This document shows, one piece after another, positions 9,517 to 16,701 of a DNA stretch of 64,000 nt (the stretch's first letter is position 1; each line of letters starts with the position of its first letter). The position numbers and the translations under genes were made by a program. The stretch spans positions 124,001 through 188,000 of the forward strand of contig CAZQRP010000003.1 in NCBI GenBank assembly GCA_964596125.1, given 5' to 3'. Under the pieces are notes generated by a model that saw only the letters and a list, made by a program, of their open reading frames with translations, had not been told where the DNA came from and did not search any database. Source of the DNA: CAZQRP01 sp964596125 (GTDB lineage Bacteria; Chloroflexota; Dehalococcoidia; GIF9; UBA5629).

Positions 9517-9557
9517 TTACACTCAGACCATTTTGGTGTTAGCTTTAAATGTCTAGT
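9517..9557 (+). promoter_or_regulatory. Very short CRISPR leader
   Basis: Only 41 bp separate the cas2 stop from the first repeat. The stretch is moderately AT-rich (TTTTGGTGTTAGCTTTAAAT). In type I-E systems the leader carries the array promoter and integration signals and is usually longer, so part of it probably lies inside the 3' end of cas2. The repeat strand (ending GAACCG) agrees with transcription away from cas2. Confidence 0.5.
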
Positions 9558-11353
9558 GTATTCCCCACGCATGTGGGGGTGAACCGATGCGACCAACTGA
9601 AGTTATGCCGAAGATACCGTATTCCCCACGCATGTGGGGGTGAACCGCCCGCAGAGGACAAGCTGAAGCAATTCAAAAAGTATTCCCCACGCATGTGGGG
9701 GTGAACCGTAGATACCGTTCAGTGTCGGTCGGTCGTAGTCGTATTCCCCACGCATGTGGGGGTGAACCGGAGCAATCCGAATGAAAAAAGAGACCAAGGT
9801 CGTATTCCCCACGCATGTGGGGGTGAACCGACTTAAGGCACTACCACGAGTATTGTAAGGGAGTATTCCCCACGCATGTGGGGGTGAACCGCTGCATCCA
9901 GGTGAGTACTGCAACTAGGAGCTGTATTCCCCACGCATGTGGGGGTGAACCGGTGGAGGGGCTGGTGTACCCGTATTTCAGACAGTATTCCCCACGCATG
10001 TGGGGGTGAACCGGAGCATCCGGGCCTCACCAGGCTTATTGTTATGTATTCCCCACGCATGTGGGGGTGAACCGTCCTGGCGGCGAGGAGATAGTGAACT
10101 ATACATGTATTCCCCACGCATGTGGGGGTGAACCGGGTAGCGCCTGCCTTGACATTGAAGTAAGCACGTATTCCCCACGCATGTGGGGGTGAACCGTCTG
10201 TACTGATTTCCGAGCAACTTCCCTGAAGTATTCCCCACGCATGTGGGGGTGAACCGTTCCAATAGGCCACGGTCAGGGCTGCTCAGCCGTATTCCCCACG
10301 CATGTGGGGGTGAACCGTGGGCATGGGTCATAATCAAAATGAAATTCGCGTATTCCCCACGCATGTGGGGGTGAACCGACATGGGCTGTTATCCATGTGA
10401 TATAACTGATGTATTCCCCACGCATGTGGGGGTGAACCGTACCAGTTGAGGAAAGGGAAGACGTATTTCAAGTATTCCCCACGCATGTGGGGGTGAACCG
10501 GCCCATGTCAGGTATAAGACTAGTGAAGGTGCGTATTCCCCACGCATGTGGGGGTGAACCGATGCAAGTTTGAGGATGTGCAGGCCTATGGTAGTATTCC
10601 CCACGCATGTGGGGGTGAACCGAAGGTGTACAATGAGAAAGAAGCGGACGTTAGGTATTCCCCACGCATGTGGGGGTGAACCGAAAGGAGACTAATGTGG
10701 ATTAAAGGAACTGTTGTATTCCCCACGCATGTGGGGGTGAACCGTGGATGCCGTCGGTGATTTTTTTCGGAATTCGTATTCCCCACGCATGTGGGGGTGA
10801 ACCGAATGGTGCTAACCAAGCAGAAGGTGATGTTACGTATTCCCCACGCATGTGGGGGTGAACCGGATATTGTCTGCCAGTATTGCAACTGGCTGGTGTA
10901 TTCCCCACGCATGTGGGGGTGAACCGCGGATTTGCTGGCCTTTGTCCTCACCGATAGAGTATTCCCCACGCATGTGGGGGTGAACCGACCTACTGCAAAA
11001 TGGTCAACACAACCAGAGCGTATTCCCCACGCATGTGGGGGTGAACCGGCTCTCTACCAGGCCATATCCGCTGGTGTGCCGTATTCCCCACGCATGTGGG
11101 GGTGAACCGAATGGAAAGACAGTCCCGTCAAGGATGAGTTCGTATTCCCCACGCATGTGGGGGTGAACCGTTAAAGGTTCAGCGACTGGATGATATTCCC
11201 GAGTATTCCCCACGCATGTGGGGGTGAACCGATATGAATGCGTCCTGAAATCTTACAGGGAGCGTATTCCCCACGCATGTGGGGGTGAACCGCTACTAGC
11301 GTCGTTAAGGCGCTGGATTATGAAGTATTCCCCACGCATGTGGGGGTGAACCG
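9558..11353 (+). CRISPR. Type I-E CRISPR array, 30 repeats and 29 spacers
   Basis: Thirty 29-bp repeats begin at 9558 and recur every 61 bp (32-nt spacers). The two exceptions are the intervals 10168-10228 and 10716-10776, where the spacer is 31 nt. Each repeat begins GTATTCCCCACGC and ends GTGGGGGTGAACCG. The stem CCCCAC/GTGGGG around GCAT is the Cas6e site. I read no base change among the 30 copies, including the last (11325-11353), so no degenerate trailer repeat is present. The orientation matches the adjacent cas operon. No spacer is obviously repeated within the array. Protospacer origins cannot be determined here. Confidence 0.99.
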
Positions 11354-11394
11354 TGTGGAACGATGGCGAATAGTAATTGAATTAATATTTCCCA

Positions 11395-11424
11395 TTCAAA
11401 CCTTTCGGCCGGAAATGGTATAAT
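11395..11424 (+). promoter_or_regulatory. Promoter for the HAD-type gene downstream of the array
   Basis: TTCAAA (11395-11400), an 18-bp spacer and a perfect TATAAT (11419-11424) lie 33 bp before the start codon of the next gene, so that gene need not depend on readthrough from the CRISPR array. Confidence 0.6.
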
Positions 11425-11457
11425 CTCCTGTCTAAGATATCAGAGCAAATAGAATAT

Positions 11458-12093
11458 ATGATGAATCAAATAAAAATAGTCTCTTTTGATGTAGAAGGCA
11501 CACTTGTGACAACCGACTTCAGCTATGCTATATGGTTTGAAGCCATCCCGAAACGGTATTCAGAGAGATTCAATATGCCCATCGAGCAAGCTAGAAAAAA
11601 GGTCATGGAGGAGTTCCAGAAAGTGGGTGACCAAAGGTTGGAATGGTATGATATCAATCACTGGTTCAATGTACTCGACCTCGGCAACCCCAGGCCAGTA
11701 ATGGAGAAATGCCAGAGCAAGGTTCGTTACTACCCCGAAGTTATAGACGTGCTGTCGACCTTAGGTACAAAATTTAAACTTATCATTGCATCCGGATCGT
11801 CAGGGGACTTTTTACACTACCTCCTTCGAGATATTCAGCCCTATTTCGCCAGGATTTTCTCCTCAATATCCGATTACCAGCAGTTAAAAACTACTGATTT
11901 TTACTTGAAGATTTGCCGGGAATTAAATGTCCAGCCCGGGCAGGTCGTTCATATCGGCGATAACTGGCAATTTGATTTTGTGAACGCCCGTAAGACAGGC
12001 ATCCACGGCCTCTACCTGGATAGGTCAGGAAAAACAAACCACCGGGACTCAATGGCAGACCTGATCCCCCTTAAGAAATACTTGTTGGTTTAA
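11458..12093 (+). CDS. HAD-superfamily hydrolase (phosphatase-like)
   Basis: A 211-residue HAD-fold protein. Motif I is FDVEGTLV (nucleophile D11), with Glu where most members have the second Asp, a DxE variant also found in enolase-phosphatase-type enzymes. Motif II is LIIASGSS near residues 104-111 and motif III is VHIGDNWQFDF near 164-174. A helical cap lies between motifs I and II. The substrate is not identifiable. Two ATGs in tandem (11458, 11461) are possible starts; there is no clear ribosome-binding site. It stands alone, transcribed away from the array and convergent with the next gene. Confidence 0.8.
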   Translation: MMNQIKIVSFDVEGTLVTTDFSYAIWFEAIPKRYSERFNMPIEQARKKVMEEFQKVGDQRLEWYDINHWFNVLDLGNPRPVMEKCQSKVRYYPEVIDVLSTLGTKFKLIIASGSSGDFLHYLLRDIQPYFARIFSSISDYQQLKTTDFYLKICRELNVQPGQVVHIGDNWQFDFVNARKTGIHGLYLDRSGKTNHRDSMADLIPLKKYLLV

Positions 12094-12323
12094 TACAAAA
12101 ATATTTCCAGCTTGTATATCTGGAATATCTCGCCCTTTAACAGATTTGCCTCTGATAAACGACATGACACCAAATAGTACGTTTTGCCACTGCTAAATCA
12201 GTGACACCGTACTGCACAGCATTAGAATCTGCTATGTGACAGTTTCGCTTCTTCGCACTTTACTGAATCGCTGCGAGAAGGACCAAACCCGGGAAAATCT
12301 GACCTGTACATCCGCCTTTCGTG

Positions 12324-13007
12324 TCAATCCCCGAAAAGTATTCTCCAGATTGAAGCCCTTTGATACGTGGTTATCGCTCTTTGCTTCACCACCTCAACCG
12401 GAACTTCCCGGTACTTTGTAACTTCTCTATATTTTGTTACTTTCACTACCTCGGGCCATGCCATTGCCAGATAAATATGGCATTCCCTATCATACGTATT
12501 CCGGTCTTCCCATGCCATATCCTCTTCAAGCTTCACCATATATTGTCCCTGAGAAACAGGTAAATCAATACTGACCTCAATGCCGGTATTTTGCCACATA
12601 GTATGATTGGCAGCATCCAGAATCATGAATCTGCCCGGGACTGGATTTTTCAACTGACCAACCAGACGGGCATCAGGTTCATCAATATTGAAAAAGGACG
12701 TTTTCACTACGCCAACATAAGCTTCCCCCGATGAAATGGTCTGGCCCCAGTATACGACGCTGTGCATACCGACAGGAGTTACTTCATAAGAAGCATCTGT
12801 AATAACCTCAGTCCTATGGGAGACTTCTTCGGCCACATATGGCTCTGTTACCAGATAAGGTTCTGACTTATATTCGGTCACAGCAAATGGCTCAATAACC
12901 TCCACCGGCACGTTCTTAAGTGGTATGGCAAAAACAATAGACATCAACACAAGTACTGCCCCTACTCCAATTATTGTAAATTTCCAGTTGTTATTTCTCG
13001 TCCACAT
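12324..13007 (-). CDS. Membrane-anchored protein of unknown function with short tyrosine/valine-rich repeats
   Basis: I do not recognise a family. The 227-residue product has one N-terminal membrane segment (about residues 9-28) and then an extracytoplasmic part. Just after the anchor comes a threonine/glutamate/tyrosine-rich stretch with repeated units (VTEYKSEPYLVTEPYVAEEV). A central globular part follows, and then a second repetitive stretch near the C-terminus (VTKYREVTKYREVPVEVVKQR, written here as an overlapping motif of VTKYRE units). The layout suggests a surface-exposed protein held by a single helix. The start is the first ATG, immediately before the hydrophobic segment. Confidence 0.65.
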   Translation of the reverse strand: MWTRNNNWKFTIIGVGAVLVLMSIVFAIPLKNVPVEVIEPFAVTEYKSEPYLVTEPYVAEEVSHRTEVITDASYEVTPVGMHSVVYWGQTISSGEAYVGVVKTSFFNIDEPDARLVGQLKNPVPGRFMILDAANHTMWQNTGIEVSIDLPVSQGQYMVKLEEDMAWEDRNTYDRECHIYLAMAWPEVVKVTKYREVTKYREVPVEVVKQRAITTYQRASIWRILFGD

Positions 13008-13436
13008 TACAGCCAGCGATTGACTCCAACAACGATATTATATATACCTCGATTATACATCCACCTGAAGTAAAATGTAATTATCCGCCTCTACGGTAAA
13101 ATGTAACCATCTTCGTTGAAGTTATGGGACCGGAGAGACTGGAGATAATGCTACATTGCTCCTTGAGGGAGAGGGGAAAATGGGGTGAAGATATTCTTTA
13201 TTGGGCTGAGAAGTCTAAAATCTGACGTTAAAATTGAAGCCTTTGAAAACTAAACGGACTTTTATATATTGTGAAGTGATTTGAAGAAAGTTAAGCAGAA
13301 CTATAAAATAAGCGACAGTAAAAAGCACGGTAAATTACTTTAACGCTGGAAGTCATGACTTTTTTGCTGTTACAATTCTGTATTGTACAGGAACCGGCTG
13401 TCCCCTCTTGAAAAATCATAAGGACAAACTTGCCCT
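13008..13436. other. 429-bp intergenic region with no supported gene
   Basis: It lies between two diverging genes and must hold both their promoters, but I see no clear -35/-10 pair. The left part contains two close copies of a GTAAAATGTAA motif (listed separately). The rest, AT-rich from about 13200, has no open frame that resembles a protein. Confidence 0.6.
13061..13111. repeat. Tandem GTAAAATGTAAYYATC motif, possible relic of a mobile-element end
   Basis: GTAAAATGTAATTATC (13070-13085) recurs as GTAAAATGTAACCATC (13096-13111), 26 bp apart. The first copy is preceded by CCACCTGA. A related CCACCTGA-N4-AAATGTAATT occurs at 38680-38701. Repeated terminal boxes of this kind are typical of some insertion-sequence ends, but no transposase remnant is visible nearby, so this assignment is tentative. 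Confidence 0.35.
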
Positions 13437-14282
13437 ATGAATCCGTACAGTTATCCGAATGTTGAGCCCTGTTTTAACTTACGTCTAAAGCAAACGAGTA
13501 AAAGGTGGCTGCATTATACTGTTGATTTCCCCATAGCCCAACCAACACAGTATCAGGAACATAATATTGCGCGTGGCGAGTATTTCAGACCATGCAGCGA
13601 GCAGAGCAGACCGCTGGCTATTCTGGTCCACGGCTGGGGAAATAACAGTGCAATCCCCTGCAAACTATTGGCAAGAAACCTGGTTAAAAGAGGTATAGCT
13701 TGCTTCATAATATACCTGGTATTCCACACAAGCCGAATGCCGGAAGTTATAAGAAACAGGCTTCCTCATCTCACTCCCGATGAATGGTTCGAAGGATACA
13801 AAACCTCGGTAATTGATGTATGTCACATAGTGGATTGGGCCAGAACGGTGGAGGAAATCAACAAGGAACAGATAGCAGTCATAGGAATAAGCCTTGGCGG
13901 ATTTATCTCAGCCATATCCATGGGCATAGATAAACGCATACATGCCGGTGTTTTTCTTCTTAGCGGTGGAAATTATGAAAGCCCTGCCTGGCTAATGAAA
14001 TGGCATAATGACCGCGAAGAGACCGAGTATACTGAAGCACAAAGCCGTTATTCACACTATCTTGCCGAGGTAGCTGAAAAGGGATTTGCAAATGTTATCC
14101 CTGCTAAGAAGAGCTTTTTAACCGATCCCGTGACATTTGCCAGGTACCTTAACGAACGGCCCATGATAATGATTAATGCACTCTGGGATAAGAAAGTACC
14201 GAGACAGACAACACTCGATCTTTGGGAAGCCTGTGGCAGACCCGGGATCAAATGGTTCCCCGCCGGTCATTCCACTATCTAG
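13437..14282 (+). CDS. Alpha/beta hydrolase, ends abruptly after the catalytic histidine
   Basis: Serine hydrolase of the alpha/beta fold, substrate unknown. The oxyanion region ILVHGWGNN is near residues 62-70, the nucleophile is S152 in GISLGG, the acid is probably D251 (NALWDKKVP) and the histidine is H278 in PAGHS. The protein stops three residues later (TAG at 14280), whereas members usually carry a further helix after this histidine. The same frame continues as ALLSPHL before a TAA, so the TAG may be a nonsense mutation, or the gene may simply be short. No signal peptide. The 281 residues otherwise look intact. No clear ribosome-binding site precedes the ATG. Confidence 0.75.
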   Translation: MNPYSYPNVEPCFNLRLKQTSKRWLHYTVDFPIAQPTQYQEHNIARGEYFRPCSEQSRPLAILVHGWGNNSAIPCKLLARNLVKRGIACFIIYLVFHTSRMPEVIRNRLPHLTPDEWFEGYKTSVIDVCHIVDWARTVEEINKEQIAVIGISLGGFISAISMGIDKRIHAGVFLLSGGNYESPAWLMKWHNDREETEYTEAQSRYSHYLAEVAEKGFANVIPAKKSFLTDPVTFARYLNERPMIMINALWDKKVPRQTTLDLWEACGRPGIKWFPAGHSTI

Positions 14283-14662
14283 CTCTTTTATCCCCTCATT
14301 TGTAAACAAATAGTTAGCTTTCTAACATCTACTTTCGGGATATGATGCAGATATCCTTAGAGATAAAGAAGGAAACATTCCTCTGAATCTAAAATGACAA
14401 ATCTAGATATTACTTTGCAGGCAAATTCCAAACTGACATAAAACTACGACCAATGACACTTCTAAGCGGACACCAGGGACTTCCTTTCCAGACCAAAAGT
14501 CGCCTCTATTACCAAGCCATTTGATGCAGCTGAGTTAAAACAGGATATAAACCGCATACTGGCACAATATGAATCGGACAGCTTTCTTCGGTTCAGTTTC
14601 ATCTTCTACGGAATTCAAGCAGCATCTGGATACTGGTACACGTATAGATGACCAATTGTTAT
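14283..14662. other. 380-bp region without an intact gene
   Basis: It lies between converging genes. The only coding-like signal is a receiver-domain-like fragment at its right side, listed separately. The left part has stops in all frames and nothing I recognise. No strong terminator hairpin is seen for either converging gene. Confidence 0.5.
14493..14651 (+). pseudogene. Possible remnant of a response-regulator receiver domain
   Basis: One frame reads PKVASITKPFDAAELKQDIN and on to RILAQYE, resembling the end of a receiver domain (invariant KPF followed by an amphipathic last helix). A neighbouring frame just upstream gives RPMTLLSGHQG, which could be the preceding strand before a frameshift. 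There is no start, phosphoacceptor region or output domain. The resemblance is short, so the call is tentative. Confidence 0.35.
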
Positions 14663-15775
14663 TCATTTCTGGCCTTTTTTCCGCTGTAGTTCGTCAAACT
14701 CTCTGAGTAATTCCTTTTCCTTCTTGGTAAGGTTTTGAGGGATAGTAACTTTAACCATAACATACTGGTCACCTCGCCCATAACCATCCATATGAGGAAT
14801 TCCCTTATCCATTATCCTTAATAGAGCACCATTCTGTGTACCTTCGGGTATGTCAAGCGTCAGATTGCCGTTTAAACTGGGTACATCATCAATCTCGTCC
14901 CCTAGAGCTGCCTGGGTAAAGCTTATCTCTTTCATCATATAGATATCAGCACCATGCCTCTCGAAAATAGGATGCTTTTTTACATTGAGCACAACATATA
15001 GATCGCCAGGTATAATGCTTCCATTTCCGGATTCTCCACCACCTTCGATCTTGATATTGTAGCCAGTATCAGCCCCCTTCGGGATAGAAACGGAGAACTC
15101 GCTGATTTCCTCAATAAAGCCTTTACCCTGACATAAATCGCATGACTCTTGAATGATTTTACCTTTGCCGCGACAATGACTGCAGGTGGTAATCTGGCGG
15201 AATACGCTATAGCCTGATCTCTGCTCAGTGACCATTTGACCAGAGCCGTGGCAATGGTCACAATCTTTCAGCGCTCCCTCCTTAGCACCAGTTCCAAGAC
15301 AAGAAGAGCAGGTCTTTTTTCTCGGCACCTCTATTTTCTTCTCAATCCCAAACGCAACTTCCTCTAAAGTGATCTCTAAATCATATCGGAGGTCGGCTCC
15401 CCTCTGCCGCTCCCTGGTTGACGTCCTTCTGGTGCCAAATAAACCATCGAATATACCGCCACCGAAGCTAAAACCAAGGTCGCCCAAACCGAACTCCCGG
15501 AACAGGCTGCCAAAGTTAACTCCACTGAAGATATCCGCAGTAGTATAGCCCTCCAACCCGGCATGCCCATAGGTATCGTACAGTCGTCTCTTTTGCCGAT
15601 CGCTTAATACCGCATAGGCCTCATTTATCTCCTTCATTTTCTCTACGGCCTCTGCATCTTCAGGATTCCTGTCTGGATGATATTTCATAGCCAGGTTGCG
15701 ATAAACCCGCTTAATAGCAGCTTCATCAGCGCTTCTTTCAATTCCCAGGATTTCGTAATAATCTCTCTTCGCCAT
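14663..15775 (-). CDS. dnaJ: DnaJ-type co-chaperone, member of an HrcA-type operon
   Basis: Hsp40 that delivers clients to DnaK and stimulates its ATPase. The start at 15775 gives MAKRDYYEILG, the standard DnaJ opening; the frame is open further upstream but that part overlaps the gene before it. J domain with HPD (KYHPDRN) near residues 32-38, a glycine/phenylalanine-rich linker, four CxxCxGxG-type zinc modules (CSSCLGTG, CDHCHGSG, CSHCRGKG, CDLCQGKG) and the C-terminal substrate domains. The product is 370 residues, full length. It lies 11 bp after the 50-residue zinc-ribbon gene. A second complete dnaJ is at 62628-63752. Confidence 0.93.
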   Translation of the reverse strand: MAKRDYYEILGIERSADEAAIKRVYRNLAMKYHPDRNPEDAEAVEKMKEINEAYAVLSDRQKRRLYDTYGHAGLEGYTTADIFSGVNFGSLFREFGLGDLGFSFGGGIFDGLFGTRRTSTRERQRGADLRYDLEITLEEVAFGIEKKIEVPRKKTCSSCLGTGAKEGALKDCDHCHGSGQMVTEQRSGYSVFRQITTCSHCRGKGKIIQESCDLCQGKGFIEEISEFSVSIPKGADTGYNIKIEGGGESGNGSIIPGDLYVVLNVKKHPIFERHGADIYMMKEISFTQAALGDEIDDVPSLNGNLTLDIPEGTQNGALLRIMDKGIPHMDGYGRGDQYVMVKVTIPQNLTKKEKELLREFDELQRKKGQK

Positions 15776-15786
15776 CAGGCAACTTC

Positions 15787-15939
15787 TCAAGCTGACTTCC
15801 AGAAGATCCCATTCCAGATCCACAGGGATATTCCGCACCTCGAACACACGACATAGGTATTGCCATTGTTTATTTGCTCACGGCTTTTAACCAGACGACG
15901 GCAAACCGAACAGTAGACCTTTTTTATATATAACTTCAT
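15787..15939 (-). CDS. 50-residue zinc-ribbon protein between fmdB-like gene and dnaJ
   Basis: A very small gene supported by context. Its ATG overlaps the stop of the upstream gene (ATGA), and it ends 11 bp before dnaJ, so it fills exactly the space between two coupled genes. The product has two CxxC pairs (YCSVCRRLVKS and VVCSRCGISLW) about 20 residues apart, as in a minimal zinc ribbon, and ends with an aromatic tail (LWIWNGIFW). I do not recognise a named family. The operator ahead of the operon suggests that it is made with DnaJ under heat or protein-folding stress. It could be an accessory of the chaperone or a redox/metal sensor; neither is shown. Confidence 0.7.
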   Translation of the reverse strand: MKLYIKKVYCSVCRRLVKSREQINNGNTYVVCSRCGISLWIWNGIFWKSA

Positions 15940-16217
15940 GGCAGAGCACCTGCTTTACTCTCATCTTCAGATTCCATGCCATTACCAGTACCCGCCGGTT
16001 TGCTCCCATATCGGCTTGTACCAGGCTTATTTCTATCCTCCGCAGCATTATCTGTCACATAGAAACCAGGCCCCTTGAAGAAAATAGGGACTGCTGAAAA
16101 AACCCGCCGCGCCTCACCTCCACAACTATGACAGATGGCATTGACATCATCGTCAAAAGCACGTTTCATTTCAAAGCGAGATGAGCAGCGCCTACACTCG
16201 TATTCATAAATCGGCAA
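15936..16217 (-). CDS. FmdB-family zinc-ribbon regulatory protein
   Basis: The N-terminal half is the FmdB/CxxC_CxxC_SSSS domain: PIYEYECRRCSSRFE, then ICHSCGG, then the usual VFSAVPIFFKGPGFYVTD. The C-terminal tail is low-complexity and acidic. The start is taken as TTG at 16217, because AAGGAGG lies at normal distance and the product then begins (M)PIYEYEC as in the family; an ATG at 16244 has no such site. The product is 93 residues. The molecular role of the family is unclear. First gene of the operon with the small zinc ribbon and dnaJ. Confidence 0.85.
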   Translation of the reverse strand: MPIYEYECRRCSSRFEMKRAFDDDVNAICHSCGGEARRVFSAVPIFFKGPGFYVTDNAAEDRNKPGTSRYGSKPAGTGNGMESEDESKAGALP

Positions 16218-16250
16218 TGTATTTACCTCCTTAGTTTTCACCATTAAAAA

Positions 16251-16277
16251 TTAGCAGTCACGCATCAAGACTGCTAA
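16251..16277 (-). promoter_or_regulatory. CIRCE-like HrcA operator before the FmdB/zinc-ribbon/DnaJ operon
   Basis: A perfect inverted repeat TTAGCAGTC-N9-GACTGCTAA. The CIRCE consensus is TTAGCACTC-N9-GAGTGCTAA, so each arm differs at one matched position and the 9-bp spacing is exact. The left arm is identical to the left arm of the hrcA operator at 40707. It sits 6 bp downstream of a consensus -10 and 33 bp before the TTG start, where bound HrcA would block transcription. Confidence 0.85.
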
Positions 16278-16282
16278 TTTTT

Positions 16283-16311
16283 ATTATAGAAAACAGCTAC
16301 CTTGATGTCAA
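16283..16311 (-). promoter_or_regulatory. Consensus sigma-70/sigma-A promoter of the FmdB/DnaJ operon
   Basis: On the minus strand TTGACA (16311-16306), exactly 17 bp, then TATAAT (16288-16283). Both hexamers are perfect. The CIRCE-like palindrome follows directly, as expected for a strong promoter held down by a repressor. Confidence 0.9.
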
Positions 16312-16701
16312 GGGGCCAAACAACCAGTAAAAAGGTATCTTTGTTTTATTCTAGTTCCTTTGTTTTTGTTTACAGGCCATGATCCATAAGAGCTTCACCG
16401 CTTCTACAAGGAAGATGCGATTGATCAGGCTGGTAACCATCGAATATCACTGGAGATGAAAAAGCAAAGGTGAAGTCAAAATGTGCTGTCGATATACCGG
16501 ACCGGTATAAGAGCAAGACATCAGGGATAATTAAGAGTTATAATAGCACTGCCAGAAAGCAAAGCTTTACTTTTGATGTGTCTAGTATGACGAGAGCAAA
16601 AAGCTCTGCTTTAGCTGAAGATATGGAGTTAATACTTTGGTCACAGCGGTACGATAGAATAATCACTGCGATAATGAGAAAAACATAGAGGAAAGAGCCA
16701 G
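16312..16701. other. 390-bp intergenic region between divergent operons
   Basis: It must contain the promoter of the DAHP synthase gene. An open frame of 72 codons (16470-16688) has no ribosome-binding site and no family resemblance, so I do not call it. An AGGAAAGAG just before 16702 serves the downstream gene. I see no riboswitch-like conserved element. Confidence 0.5.

Noticed and set aside
9603..11213. Minus-strand open frames rich in HPHMRGEY and FTPTCVGNT
   Set aside because: These are translations of the CRISPR repeats and spacers, not genes.
16470..16688. 72-codon plus-strand open frame before aroF
   Set aside because: No ribosome-binding site, no recognisable motif, composition unlike its neighbours.
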